Counted from the stretch's first letter, positions 35,564 through 45,267 are shown. The stretch is 64,000 nucleotides of DNA from Pseudoalteromonas sp. Scap06 (GCF_013394165.1 NZ_CP041330.1:2658501-2722500), one strand, 5' to 3'. Program-made: numbers and translations. The notes: a model not told the origin generated them from the sequence alone.

Positions 35564-36388
35564 TTACTTATTAATACCTTGGGAGCTTGTTGGGTAACCA
35601 AAGACTACTTTTAACTTTGCTTTTAATCCCTTTGCTCTGTAGGTACTTTTAAAGAGATGCTGCCACTGATGAAAGGTAATTTTAATCGGGTTATTACTGT
35701 GTAGTTGGCCAATAATTCCGTATTTACAAGGCTTGCTTTCATCCTCTTCTACATAAGTGCCAAATAACTTATCCCAAACAATTAGTACCCCTGCAAAGTT
35801 TTTATCTAAGTAGCCACTGTTAATAGCATGATGAACCCGATGATGTGATGGAGTATTAAATACGCTTTCAAACCAACCCAGCTTTTTTACCACTTGGGTG
35901 TGAACAAAAAATTGATACGCTAAATTAAGGGCAACTACGGCAAAAACAATCACAGGTTCAAAACCAAGTAATATCATTGGCATCCAAAACAGCCACATGC
36001 CCGCAAGCGGATACATTAAACTTTGTCTAAAGGCAGTAGTAAAATTCATTCTCGTAGAGCTATGATGTACGACATGCGCTGCCCATAACCAATGTATATG
36101 GTGTGATGCACGATGAAACCAATAATATAAAAAATCTTGCAGTACAAAGGCACCTAATATGGTCAATACCGTCAATTCAATATCAAATAACCGAAACTGA
36201 TACAGCCAGTAAAAAAACGGCATTAGTACTATTAATGCAATAGCATCAGCACCTTGATGTAATAAAGCCAATAATGCATTGGCTAAACTGTCTTTTATAT
36301 CGTAGTGACGCCTAAATTTAATAAACTCGATAGCAACAAACAGCAAAAAAATAGGGCTCAGTGCGAGTAAAATAATTTCAATGCTCAT
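35564..36388 (-). CDS. sterol desaturase/fatty acid hydroxylase family membrane enzyme
   Basis: A 274-aa integral membrane di-iron enzyme. The His clusters needed for iron are present: HRASHHIHW (about 114-122), HVVHHSS (126-132) and HRVHHAI (about 183-190), with the further conserved NFAGVLIVWDKLFGTY. Four or more hydrophobic helices surround them. Possible roles are hydroxylation or desaturation of a lipid or carotenoid-like substrate; bacteria of this type do not make sterols. Its start overlaps the SRPBCC gene end by 4 bp, so the two are coupled. Confidence 0.9.
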   Translation of the reverse strand: MSIEIILLALSPIFLLFVAIEFIKFRRHYDIKDSLANALLALLHQGADAIALIVLMPFFYWLYQFRLFDIELTVLTILGAFVLQDFLYYWFHRASHHIHWLWAAHVVHHSSTRMNFTTAFRQSLMYPLAGMWLFWMPMILLGFEPVIVFAVVALNLAYQFFVHTQVVKKLGWFESVFNTPSHHRVHHAINSGYLDKNFAGVLIVWDKLFGTYVEEDESKPCKYGIIGQLHSNNPIKITFHQWQHLFKSTYRAKGLKAKLKVVFGYPTSSQGINK

Positions 36389-36828
36389 ACAACACGCTCC
36401 TGAAAATAATGGGCTATTTTTTTAAGTGCTTGGCTAATATCTTTTTTTATAAAAAAAGCCAGTATAAAATCGGGTACCCAAAAAGGTGCAATGCAACTAA
36501 TATGGTAATTAACCTCAGTGAGCGATGGCTCTTCGTTAATGGTATTTAAGTAAATATCACCACGATGCTGCGCAACGGGCTTGCTACCTATAATACGGTA
36601 ACTAATATGACTGTTATCTGCAGCTATTATTTGCTCTTTAAAGGTAGTGCCTTGCATTTTTATTTCTCTAATCGTGCCTTTTCCGCCACTTATTTCATCC
36701 GGCTCTTGTGGTGCTAGTAGTGTAAAGTGAGCATTAAAAAATCGGCCTAAATCAGCATGCGCTAATAATACGCTGCGTATTTGCTCCGGCGTTGCTGCCA
36801 CAGCTCGCTTAACCTTTATTTCTACCAT
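36385..36828 (-). CDS. SRPBCC (START/Bet v1-like) family protein
   Basis: A 147-aa soluble protein. The start is set at 36828 (MVEIKVKRAV) because AGGGTGAAG precedes it at good spacing; an in-frame upstream ATG at 36864 would add 12 residues that do not look like part of the fold. The pattern of strand VEIKVKRAVAATPEQI, turn GGKGTIREIKMQGTTFKEQI and C-terminal helix FILAFFIKKDISQALKKIAHYF fits the polyketide-cyclase/START fold, which binds lipids. Pairing with a membrane lipid hydroxylase suggests lipid handling. Confidence 0.75.
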   Translation of the reverse strand: MVEIKVKRAVAATPEQIRSVLLAHADLGRFFNAHFTLLAPQEPDEISGGKGTIREIKMQGTTFKEQIIAADNSHISYRIIGSKPVAQHRGDIYLNTINEEPSLTEVNYHISCIAPFWVPDFILAFFIKKDISQALKKIAHYFQERVV

Positions 36829-36924
36829 GATCTTCACCCTATTATTTTTATCGATCACTAGCATATAAAAATATGCCGTGGCAAACTTGCGATTAGACGA
36901 CTATTTTTTAGCTTTAGGCGACAA

Positions 36925-37923
36925 ATGAAAACCTTAGCCGATCATTATTTTTGTAGCTGTTTGGATTATCTTGAAGCCCAAGGCTTAGCTAGCCAAGTGG
37001 CTTTAAGCGCTATTGATTTTAACGAGTATACCAATAAAAAGTCACAACAATTGGCGCCACGTATCAGCTTAAAAAGCTATAATGCGCTGCTTGGCTATGC
37101 ACAACAGGCGTTAAACGATCCCTTATTTGGCTTTGAATTAGGAAAACAAATACGCACCGCTGATTTTGGTGTATTGGGGTATTTAATTGAATCGAGTACT
37201 AATTTAGCCAGCGCTATTACTGCACTACTTAATTACGACAGCCTAGTGGCTAATATTGGTCGCGCCAAGTTTGAGCAACAAAAAACACGGTGTAAAGTAA
37301 CTTGGTTAGCCGATCCACAATGTAGTTCACAGGCTGTTTTACGAAATATGACCGCTTGGGTCAGCGTGGTACGCCAACTACTTAATCCTGAGCTTTCACC
37401 TAGCTGTGTGTATTTTTCAACACACTTTTCAAACACCGAACAACACAGATTAACTAATTGGTTTAATTGCCCAGTAAAAGCTGGCGCTAGCTTTAATCAA
37501 ATCGAGTTTCCAAGTAATTACTTAACCCTGCCCTTTAAAACCGATAATAGCCAAATCAACGCAATGCTTAAGCAAATGTCAGAGCAACAGCTATCCCAGT
37601 TTAAAAGTCAGCAGTTATTATCAGAAAAAATTAATCATATTTTAATGGCAAAACACGACTTACAAGATTGCTCTTTGCTTAGGACAGCTGCGGCCTTAAA
37701 TATGACGCCACGCACACTACAGCGCTATCTAAAAAAAGAGCAAACCACGTTTGCCGCGCTGCTTGAAGCAGAGCAAAAACGACGCTTATTAACTTATATT
37801 CACCACTATTCGTTAAATAAAATCGCATTTATGCTGGGATTTAACGATCAAAGTTCTTTTAATCGTGCCTTTAAACGCTGGCATCATTGCTCGCCTCGCC
37901 AATTTATAAAAAACAACAAGTAA
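36925..37923 (+). CDS. AraC-family regulator (Arabinose_bd/OruR type)
   Basis: A 332-aa transcription factor. The N-terminal part (about 20-205) matches the arabinose-binding-like domain of the OruR/ArgR group (FGFELGKQIRTADFGVLGYLIESSTNLASAI). The C-terminal HTH (240-330) contains TAAALNMTPRTLQRYLKKEQTTF and KIAFMLGFNDQSSFNRAFKRWHHCSPRQF. It is divergent from the SRPBCC/hydroxylase pair across a 96-bp gap, which it most likely controls. The inducer may be a fatty acid or amino acid derivative. Confidence 0.88.
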   Translation: MKTLADHYFCSCLDYLEAQGLASQVALSAIDFNEYTNKKSQQLAPRISLKSYNALLGYAQQALNDPLFGFELGKQIRTADFGVLGYLIESSTNLASAITALLNYDSLVANIGRAKFEQQKTRCKVTWLADPQCSSQAVLRNMTAWVSVVRQLLNPELSPSCVYFSTHFSNTEQHRLTNWFNCPVKAGASFNQIEFPSNYLTLPFKTDNSQINAMLKQMSEQQLSQFKSQQLLSEKINHILMAKHDLQDCSLLRTAAALNMTPRTLQRYLKKEQTTFAALLEAEQKRRLLTYIHHYSLNKIAFMLGFNDQSSFNRAFKRWHHCSPRQFIKNNK

Positions 37924-38017
37924 ACAACCTGCTTACTTAAAATATACATTTATCATGTACCTTATTAATGTTTTTCTTTACACTAGCGTTATAGTATTGC
38001 TTTAAAGACAATTATTT

Positions 38018-38779
38018 ATGCTTTTGCGTATGGTGTTAACTGTTTTTGTATTGTTTTTTTATAGTGCGTTCTGCAACGCCACCCCTGTTACCTTTATCGC
38101 TGAAGATTTACCGCCTTATCATTTTAAAAACCCTCAAGGTGAAGCACAGGGCGCGCTGGTCGATATAGCTAAAGCAGTTTTAAATGGCACTGATTTAACA
38201 GCAAAGTTTGAAATAATGCCAATGGCTAGAATATTCCAACAGCAACGAGCCAATCCTAATGCCATAATAATGTCACTGCTAAAAACACCAAACAGACATC
38301 ATCAATATAAGTGGCTAGGTAAAGTCTACTTTGCGGACGCATACCTAGTTAGTTTAAGTAACCACAAAGATGAAGTGATTCATTTAAATTTTGCTAAAGA
38401 GTACAAAGTAGCCACTATTCGCGGCTACTCTGCACAAGCTTATTTAGAAACTAAAGGCTTTACTGAAAATGAAAACCTAGTATTAGTCAGTTATTATCAA
38501 CAGCTCTGGAAAATGCTATATAAAAATCGTATCGACTTTGTTGTAACCAATACGCTCACACTTGAAAACGAATTAAAGCGCACCGGGCTCGACCCTAATT
38601 TAATTTCAAAACGCATCCACTTAGATGAGTTACCCTCTTCTTTGCATTTTGCAGCCAGTAATCAGTTTGACTCACACACAGCAAAAATTATTAGCGATAG
38701 GTTAAATGCCATCAAGGAAAGTGGTGAATATCAGCAAATTTTAAATAAATGGCAACTCCCTATGCCAAAAAACCTTTAA
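38018..38779 (+). CDS. periplasmic solute-binding protein, SBP_bac_3 type
   Basis: A 253-aa secreted protein with signal peptide MLLRMVLTVFVLFFYSAFCNA. The mature part has the family-3 binding-protein pattern: TFIAEDLPPYHFKNPQGEAQGALVDIAKAVL, then KEYKVATIRGYSAQAYLE and a closing LNAIKESGEYQQILNKW. No transporter genes adjoin it, so it may be an orphan receptor or part of a signalling route rather than an uptake system. Its stop overlaps that of the convergent Nudix gene. Confidence 0.87.
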   Translation: MLLRMVLTVFVLFFYSAFCNATPVTFIAEDLPPYHFKNPQGEAQGALVDIAKAVLNGTDLTAKFEIMPMARIFQQQRANPNAIIMSLLKTPNRHHQYKWLGKVYFADAYLVSLSNHKDEVIHLNFAKEYKVATIRGYSAQAYLETKGFTENENLVLVSYYQQLWKMLYKNRIDFVVTNTLTLENELKRTGLDPNLISKRIHLDELPSSLHFAASNQFDSHTAKIISDRLNAIKESGEYQQILNKWQLPMPKNL

Positions 38780-39198
38780 TACTTAGCGGGCAAGGTATTC
38801 TGTGCTAGATAATTTTTTAATGAGATAAACAAAGGTGCGGGCAAGTCATTAATATCGCACCAACGCCACTGTAAACATTTGTGAGGCTCTTTATTTATAA
38901 CCTCTCCGCCTTCATAGTCTGCTTGCATATATAAGGTAATATAATGTTTGTTCTCTGCGCTAAAAATATCGTTGGTAAAATCGAGTTTACGAATATTAGT
39001 GACATTGAGCCCAGTCTCTTCTACTACTTCACGCACAGCGCATTGCTCAACAGTTTCACCAAATTCTAAATGCCCTCCAGGGGTTGCCCACGTATTTGCG
39101 CCATGTGCGCCTATCCGTTCACCGAGTAAAATTTTATTATCATGCATTACTATTACTGCAACGCCTACTCTGACCATTTGATTCATTCTTATATCCAT
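38776..39198 (-). CDS. Nudix hydrolase
   Basis: A 140-aa pyrophosphatase that cleaves nucleoside diphosphates linked to other groups. The Nudix box GX5EX7REUXEEXGU is present as GHLEFGETVEQCAVREVVEETGL (about residues 43-66). The N-terminus MDIRMNQMVRVGVAVIVMHD has three possible starts (codons 1, 5 and 8); the first is used. The domain layout fits the short MutT/NUDT15-like group. Its stop (38776-38778) overlaps the stop of the convergent binding-protein gene, so the shared TTAA serves both strands. Confidence 0.9.
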   Translation of the reverse strand: MDIRMNQMVRVGVAVIVMHDNKILLGERIGAHGANTWATPGGHLEFGETVEQCAVREVVEETGLNVTNIRKLDFTNDIFSAENKHYITLYMQADYEGGEVINKEPHKCLQWRWCDINDLPAPLFISLKNYLAQNTLPAKY

Positions 39199-39381
39199 TT
39201 ACTCTCATTAATTACTGAAACATTTTACATTAGTTGGAACTTTTTAGTTCTATACAATCATCACGTTGGCCAAAAAACAAAAACATCGCTTACTATTTAA
39301 CCGACCATAGTCGAATATCACTGCTGATAAAAAGCGCTTAGTTTTAAATTACGTTAGATTATATTTTCCTTAGGAGCCTTT

Positions 39382-41271
39382 ATGTCAGGTGAATACAAAC
39401 AACATTACAACGAGTTTAAACAAGACCCAGCAGCGTTTTGGTTATCACAAAGTAAGCGACTACCTTGGTACAAGGCTCCAGAAACCGCATACACACAAGA
39501 TCAAGAAGGACTACACCACTGGTATGCAGACGGCCAACTTAACAGCTGTTTTTTAGCCGTAGATCAGCATGTCATCGCTGGGCATGGTAATGAAACAGCG
39601 TTAATTTATGACTCACCGGTTACCAATAGCAAACGCAGTTATAGCTATTTACAACTGCAGCAAGAGGTCGCTAAATTTGCAGGGGTAATGCAGTCTTTAG
39701 GAGTGACTAAAGGCGACCGCGTAGTGATTTATATGCCCATGATCCCCGAAGCCGTAATTGGTATGTTGGCATGTGCCCGAATTGGCGCTATTCATTCTGT
39801 TGTATTTGGCGGTTTTGCAGCGCATGAATTAGCGGTACGGATTGATGACGCCAAGCCCAAATTGGTACTCAGTGCCTCCTGTGGTGTAGAAGTTAATACT
39901 GTAATTGAGTACAAAGAATTACTCGATAACGCGGTTGAAGCTGCTAGCTATAAAGTTGAACACTGTATTATTTATCAGCGTGAGCAAGCCACCGCACCGC
40001 TTATGCCCGAACGTGATATTGACTGGGCTGTTGCAATGCAAACAGCCACACCGGTTGATCCCGTTGCGGTCAGTGGCGATCATCCACTTTATATTTTATA
40101 CACCTCTGGCACAACAGGGACACCTAAAGGTGTGGTGCGTGAAAATGGCGGCCATGCGGTTGCTATGCATTACAGCATGGAAACCGTATACGGCATGAAA
40201 CCCGGTGACGTATTTTGGGCCGCCTCTGATATTGGCTGGGTAGTGGGTCATTCGTATATTGTGTATGCGCCACTTATGTATCGATGCGCAACTATTTTAT
40301 TTGAAGGAAAACCGGTTAGAACCCCCGATGCCAGTGCTTTTTGGCGCGTAGTAGAAGAATACAAAGTGAATGCCCTATTTAGTGCCCCCACTGCGTTTCG
40401 CGCGATTAAAAAAGAGGATCCCAATGCCGATGGCTTTAAACAATACGATACCTCTAGTCTGAAACGATTATTTTTAGCCGGAGAGCGTTTAGACCCACCT
40501 ACCTACGATTGGCTCAAAGAAAAAACAGGTTTACCGGTGCTTGATCATTGGTGGCAAACAGAAACGGGCTGGGCAATTGCGTGTAACCCTGTTGGCATTG
40601 AACACCTGCCAACAAAAGCAGGAAGCTCAACAGTTGCAACACCTGGATTTGATGTAAGAATTTTAGATATGAATGGGGATGAATGTGCTCCGAATGAACA
40701 AGGCGCGGTTGTTATAAAGCGACCTTTACCACCGGGATGCTTACCGACAATTTGGAAAAATACGGCTCGTTTTAAGGCTGGTTATTTGGCTGAATATGAG
40801 GGCTACTATTTATCTGGTGATGGCGGTTATATTGATGGCGATGGCTACCTCTTTATTATGGGTCGCACCGATGATGTAATTAATGTCGCAGGGCACCGTC
40901 TATCCACCGGTGAAATGGAAGAAATTGTTGCCGCGCACCCAGCTGTGGCTGAATGTGCAGTATTTGGTATTAGTGATGCGTTAAAAGGGCAAAACCCAAT
41001 GGCGATGGTGGTGCTAAAAAATGATTTTCATGGCTCACATAAAGAGGTAGAACAGCAATTGGTGCAAACCGTGCGTAATCAAATTGGTGCTATTGCGTGC
41101 CTTAAAAATATTATGTGTGTAGAGCGATTACCAAAAACCCGTTCTGGCAAAATTTTACGTAAAAACCTGCGGCAGTTAATTGATGGTGAAGAACTGCAAA
41201 TTCCATCAACCATAGATGATCCAAGTATTTTTGAAGAACTCAGCCAGCAACTCGAGCATGGTAAACTGTAA
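39382..41271 (+). CDS. prpE: PrpE-like propionyl-CoA/acyl-CoA synthetase
   Basis: A 629-aa AMP-forming acyl-CoA synthetase that activates propionate (or acetate) to its CoA thioester in two steps through acyl-AMP. Motifs: the P-loop YTSGTTGTPKGVVREN at about 239-254, GDVFWAASDIGWVVGH, WWQTETGWAI (A5), GDGGYIDGDGYLFIMGRTDDVINVAGHRLS (A7-A8) and catalytic K590 in TRSGKILRK. The sequence and length (shorter than Acs) fit PrpE. An Acs-like role is possible given the ActP/CrbS module elsewhere in the window. AGGAG precedes the ATG at 5 nt. Confidence 0.9.
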   Translation: MSGEYKQHYNEFKQDPAAFWLSQSKRLPWYKAPETAYTQDQEGLHHWYADGQLNSCFLAVDQHVIAGHGNETALIYDSPVTNSKRSYSYLQLQQEVAKFAGVMQSLGVTKGDRVVIYMPMIPEAVIGMLACARIGAIHSVVFGGFAAHELAVRIDDAKPKLVLSASCGVEVNTVIEYKELLDNAVEAASYKVEHCIIYQREQATAPLMPERDIDWAVAMQTATPVDPVAVSGDHPLYILYTSGTTGTPKGVVRENGGHAVAMHYSMETVYGMKPGDVFWAASDIGWVVGHSYIVYAPLMYRCATILFEGKPVRTPDASAFWRVVEEYKVNALFSAPTAFRAIKKEDPNADGFKQYDTSSLKRLFLAGERLDPPTYDWLKEKTGLPVLDHWWQTETGWAIACNPVGIEHLPTKAGSSTVATPGFDVRILDMNGDECAPNEQGAVVIKRPLPPGCLPTIWKNTARFKAGYLAEYEGYYLSGDGGYIDGDGYLFIMGRTDDVINVAGHRLSTGEMEEIVAAHPAVAECAVFGISDALKGQNPMAMVVLKNDFHGSHKEVEQQLVQTVRNQIGAIACLKNIMCVERLPKTRSGKILRKNLRQLIDGEELQIPSTIDDPSIFEELSQQLEHGKL

Positions 41272-41277
41272 CTACAT

Positions 41278-41310
41278 AATGTAAAAAGTCTTAAATAGAC
41301 TTTTTACATT
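41278..41310 (+). terminator. terminator of prpE
   Basis: AATGTAAAAAGTCT and AGACTTTTTACATT form a perfect 14-bp stem with a 5-nt loop just after the stop. The T run is within the stem, so efficiency may be moderate. Confidence 0.7.
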
Positions 41311-41364
41311 GCAGCTGCTTAACTAATAATAAGTAATTAATAATAGCGTCCTTATGGAGTATTA

Positions 41365-42645
41365 ATGACAGGAACACGCGCACAGCTGCGAGATTTTTTA
41401 CTGCAATGGTTTGGCGATTATTTTCCGGGAAGTCCATTTTTATGGTACGACCTGATTGTATTGGCTTGGATTGCGCTATTTGCATTAATATTACACCTCA
41501 TTTTAAGACTGGTTTCTCAGCGTTTAGTTAAAAACCGTTTTAGCGAACAAGCTGCGCAACCCGATAGCAAAAGTCCTTTATATTCAGCAAAAAAGCTCGC
41601 TCGTAATATCTCATTTGTTTTACAAGGAGCGGTCGTTGTTATTCAGGCGCAACTGTGGGTACCCGAAGGCACCACGTTTTTGTATTTGATTCAAATGATC
41701 ACCGATCAATGGATCATTTTATTTGCCTTACTTTCGCTATTTTCTTTACTGGATATATTTCAAGCAATTTCCGATAAGCGCCCCTTAAGCGCTCACTTTC
41801 CGCTGCGCGGCTTTTTGCAAACAATTAAGCTTATTGCCAGTGTATTAACTGCCATTTTAGCCGTTTCATTGTTAATGAATAAATCACCGTTAATTTTACT
41901 AAGCGGCTTAGGCGCTCTGTCTGCGGTGTTATTACTGGTATTTAAAGACGCTATTTTAGGATTAGTAGCAGGTATTCAGCTCTCTGCCAATAATATGCTG
42001 GCGGTAGGTGACTGGTTAGAAATGCCTAAGTACGGTGCCGACGGTGATGTTATTGATATTGCGTTAACCACGGTTAAAGTAAGAAATTGGGATAAAACCA
42101 TTACCACCATTCCTACTTATGCCTTGATCTCCGACTCATTTAAAAATTGGCGCGGTATGTCAGACTCTGGTGGACGCCGGATAAAACGCAGCATTCACCT
42201 TGAAATGAGTAGTGTGCACTTTTTAGACGAAGCCGCAGTTGTTGCCCTTAAAAAAGCCGATTTACTAAGTGAGTACCTTGAAAGTACGCTATTGGTTATT
42301 GAGGAGCAAAACATCACTAAAAAAGTAGATATGAGCTGCACTTTAAATGGCCGCAGGCTAACTAATGTGGGTACATTTCGTCACTATTTGGTCGCGCTAT
42401 TAAAACAGCACCCACATATTCATCAAGGTATGACCTTAATGGTAAGGCAATTAGCGCCAACAACCCAAGGTTTACCTATTGAGATTTATGCATTCACTAA
42501 TACCACTAATTGGGGTGAATATGAAAATATTCAGTCAGATATATTTGATCATATATTAGCGGTTTTACCCGCCTTTTCGTTACGTGCCCATGAAGCACCA
42601 ACAGGAAGCGATATTCGCCAACTAATTAACCTGAACTCTGGTTAA
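41365..42645 (+). CDS. MscS-family mechanosensitive channel (YbdG-like)
   Basis: A 426-aa membrane protein. Five hydrophobic helices lie in the first 200 residues, followed by the pore-lining helix and MscS beta domain (GLGALSAVLLLVFKDAILGLVAGIQLSANNMLAVGDWLEMPKYGADGDVIDIALTTVKVRNWDKT) and a C-terminal cytoplasmic vestibule domain ending GSDIRQLINLNSG. Length and the KYGADGDV segment fit the YbdG/MscM type rather than the minimal 280-aa MscS. It protects against hypo-osmotic shock. Confidence 0.9.
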   Translation: MTGTRAQLRDFLLQWFGDYFPGSPFLWYDLIVLAWIALFALILHLILRLVSQRLVKNRFSEQAAQPDSKSPLYSAKKLARNISFVLQGAVVVIQAQLWVPEGTTFLYLIQMITDQWIILFALLSLFSLLDIFQAISDKRPLSAHFPLRGFLQTIKLIASVLTAILAVSLLMNKSPLILLSGLGALSAVLLLVFKDAILGLVAGIQLSANNMLAVGDWLEMPKYGADGDVIDIALTTVKVRNWDKTITTIPTYALISDSFKNWRGMSDSGGRRIKRSIHLEMSSVHFLDEAAVVALKKADLLSEYLESTLLVIEEQNITKKVDMSCTLNGRRLTNVGTFRHYLVALLKQHPHIHQGMTLMVRQLAPTTQGLPIEIYAFTNTTNWGEYENIQSDIFDHILAVLPAFSLRAHEAPTGSDIRQLINLNSG

Positions 42646-42796
42646 GAGATTTACTAACATATTGAATCAAAATGATATTTATGTTTATTTTCTCTAGCCA
42701 GTGATTTTCAGTGAAAACAAGGCGAAATTACGCGTCAATAGCTAGTCTATTGCAAGTAAATTCAACGCAGTTAGCGCTCAAAATAGCTGCTTGAGA

Positions 42797-42856
42797 TAGA
42801 TTTATTATCTAGAGTTCAGGTTAATTATATAACCTGAACTGTGAATAATAAATCTA
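42797..42856. repeat. long interrupted stem-loop between convergent mscS-like and LysR genes
   Basis: Outer arms TAGATTTATTAT and ATAATAAATCTA (12 bp) and inner arms AGTTCAGGTT and AACCTGAACT (10 bp) fold around an 8-nt loop, with small internal loops of 4 nt on each side. It could terminate both flanking genes. It is preceded by about 130 bp (42660-42790) of AT-rich sequence that resembles a degenerate dispersed intergenic repeat. Confidence 0.6.
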
Positions 42857-42873
42857 GCTCACGCAGAGTCAGT

Positions 42874-43758
42874 CTAAATACGCTTTAATTGTGCAATAAG
42901 CCACTGATGAATATCGCTGTTATTTGAGCGAGGATGCCATGCTGCAATCACCTTAAACGGCGGCGGTAATAATTCAATCTCCAATTGCTTTACCTTACTA
43001 TTTGGCAATAACCTTGATGGGTAAAACGCAATTAAATCGGTGGTATTTAGTAAATCAGGCACTGATGAAAACCCAGGTACTGACATGACAATATTTCGTT
43101 TGTAGCCTTTATCTGCAAACCAGCGATCGTGCGAACCACGTAAGTTTGCTCTAGATGCCGACACCACCAACTGCGGCCGGCTCGCAACCTCAGATAAGCT
43201 CAAAGGCTTTGAAGGTGTGGGCGCATGTGCGCCTGCAATACAAATATGTTGTTCTTCAAATAGGGTATCGTAGACTAAATTATCAGGAATAAATTCAACA
43301 AAGCTAATCAGTAAATCAAGCTCCCCTGCGCTGATAAGCTGGTTAACGTTATCGGATGCGAAGTCTCGAACAATCAACTTTAAACCTGGCGCTTCACTGC
43401 GAGTAATTGCTAATAATTGAGGTAAAAGTGCAGCAATCGCATAGTCCGTAGCACTTATAGTAAAAACGCCTTGATAACTCTGCGGGGAAAACTGTGACGG
43501 CACTAATAATGCGTCTAGTTGACTCAGAATTTGATTAATTGATAGTTCAAGCGCCAGCGCTTTTGGCGTTGGCAGCATCGTATTGCCTTGACGAATAAAC
43601 AGCCTATCATCAAATAAGTCGCGTAATTTTCGCAGCTGCTCACTAATGGCTTGCTGAGTTAGCCCCATTTTTTGCGCAACATGCGATACATTTTTTAATT
43701 TGAGCAAAGCGCTTAAAACTCGCAACTGCTTTATATCCAGCCGACCTATACCATTCAT
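42874..43758 (-). CDS. LysR-family transcriptional regulator
   Basis: About 295 residues from the ATG at 43758; an upstream TTG at 43791 would add 11 residues but neither has a clear ribosome-binding site. The N-terminal HTH is LDIKQLRVLSALLKLKNVSHVAQKMGLTQQAISEQLRKLRDLF, and the effector-binding domain fills about 90-290 (VFTISATDYAIAALLPQLL). It is divergent from the old-yellow-enzyme gene across 110 bp and most probably controls it, in the usual LysR manner. Confidence 0.88.
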   Translation of the reverse strand: MNGIGRLDIKQLRVLSALLKLKNVSHVAQKMGLTQQAISEQLRKLRDLFDDRLFIRQGNTMLPTPKALALELSINQILSQLDALLVPSQFSPQSYQGVFTISATDYAIAALLPQLLAITRSEAPGLKLIVRDFASDNVNQLISAGELDLLISFVEFIPDNLVYDTLFEEQHICIAGAHAPTPSKPLSLSEVASRPQLVVSASRANLRGSHDRWFADKGYKRNIVMSVPGFSSVPDLLNTTDLIAFYPSRLLPNSKVKQLEIELLPPPFKVIAAWHPRSNNSDIHQWLIAQLKRI

Positions 43759-43868
43759 AATTGTATCTAAAACAAAAAAGTGTTGTTTCAAATTGTAGCT
43801 TTAAATCCCTATGCTCACCAGCATTGTTATAAGCGCTCAGCAGCATAGTTAATTTAAAAGGTATTAAA

Positions 43869-45011
43869 ATGAGTCAACCGAGTAAAAATATCGACAGTTT
43901 ATTTTCATCCATTAGTTTAGGGCCATATACCCTGAAAAATCGTATTGTTATGCCGCCACTTACCCGCTCACGCAGTACAGTACCTGGCAATATCCCCAAC
44001 GAAGTAATGGCCACCTATTATGCGCAACGTGCAAGTGCTGGCTTTATGGTTACCGAGGGCACTCAAATTGAACCCAGAGGACAAGGATACGCTTGGACAC
44101 CCGGTATTTACTCTGCAGAACAAATCGATGGCTGGAGAAAAGTGACTAATGCCGTGCATGCAGAAGGGGGAGTTATTTTTGCCCAGCTTTGGCATGTAGG
44201 CCGTGTATCGCATACTAGCCTACAACCAAATGAAGCCAAACCTGTTGCTCCCTCAGCAATAGCAGCTGATAGTGTGAAAGTGTTTATAGAAACAGGGCCA
44301 GCTCAAGGCGCTTTAGCCGATCCAAGTGAACCGCAAGCTTTAACAACAAATGAAGTCAAAGAGCTTGTTGGCATGTATGCACAAGCTGCCCGTAATGCGC
44401 TAGAGGCTGGGTTTGATGGTGTGGAACTGCATTGTGCTAATGGCTACTTAGTAAACCAATTTATTTCTGAGCATAGTAACCAACGTGAAGATGAATACGG
44501 TGGCTCACTGACTAATCGCTTACGCTTTTTAAAAGAGATTGTTGCTGCCGTTAGTGATGTAGTTGGCGCTGAGCGTTTAGGGGTTAGATTTGCGCCGCTA
44601 TTTAGCAGTACTGATGAAACCCGTGTTTATTTAGGATTAGTAGAATCAGACCCTCAACATACTTATATAGAAGCCATTAAAGTACTTGAGCAAGCGGGTA
44701 TTGCTTATCTTTCAATTGCTGAAGCCGATTGGGACAATGCCCCTGATTTGCCAGAGCAATTTTACCAAGCGGCACGCGCAGAATTTTCTGGACGTATTAT
44801 TTACGCAGGTAAATACACAGTTGATAAATCTGTGGCAATGCTAGCTAAAGGTTATGGAGATTTATTTGCTTTTGGTCGCCCTTTTATTGCCAATCCTGAT
44901 TTACCAGCGCGTATTAAACATAATTGGCCATTAAATGAAGCCGATGCTACTACTATGTATGGTGGCACTGAGCAAGGCTACAGTGATTATCCTCGCTACA
45001 AAAACGATTAG
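43869..45011 (+). CDS. old yellow enzyme family alkene reductase
   Basis: A 380-aa FMN-dependent NAD(P)H oxidoreductase, NemA-like, that reduces activated C=C bonds or nitro compounds. It folds as a TIM barrel; signatures are LKNRIVMPPLTRSRSTVPGNIPNEVMATYYAQRASAGFMVTEGTQIEP, FAQLWHVGRVSH, DGVELHCANGYLVNQFI (His-Asn pair for substrate binding) and DLFAFGRPFIANPDL. Substrates are likely unsaturated aldehydes, ketones or nitrate esters. It is divergent from a LysR regulator. Confidence 0.92.
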   Translation: MSQPSKNIDSLFSSISLGPYTLKNRIVMPPLTRSRSTVPGNIPNEVMATYYAQRASAGFMVTEGTQIEPRGQGYAWTPGIYSAEQIDGWRKVTNAVHAEGGVIFAQLWHVGRVSHTSLQPNEAKPVAPSAIAADSVKVFIETGPAQGALADPSEPQALTTNEVKELVGMYAQAARNALEAGFDGVELHCANGYLVNQFISEHSNQREDEYGGSLTNRLRFLKEIVAAVSDVVGAERLGVRFAPLFSSTDETRVYLGLVESDPQHTYIEAIKVLEQAGIAYLSIAEADWDNAPDLPEQFYQAARAEFSGRIIYAGKYTVDKSVAMLAKGYGDLFAFGRPFIANPDLPARIKHNWPLNEADATTMYGGTEQGYSDYPRYKND

Positions 45012-45267
45012 CAAAATGGCCATGGATGGCCTCTAAAATTGCTAAAAGCGCGATAATCCACTCTATCTAAATCTCCCAAATAAGTCTTATCACTGTTTTT
45101 ACCTTATCGAAAATATCATACATTTGGTTAAAAAATGTCGATAAAAGTCATTTAAATTAGTTTTAAAGTATTGTTTTTAAATAATTAACAAGCATTAAAG
45201 TAGTAATATTTCTCAATATGAATACAATAAGCCTTTATTTTTTAGACATCGGTCTTTGGAGCATAGG

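Noticed and set aside
42646..42873. Small RNA gene between the mscS-like and LysR genes
   Set aside because: The hairpin is better explained as a shared terminator or repeat; no promoter could be assigned.
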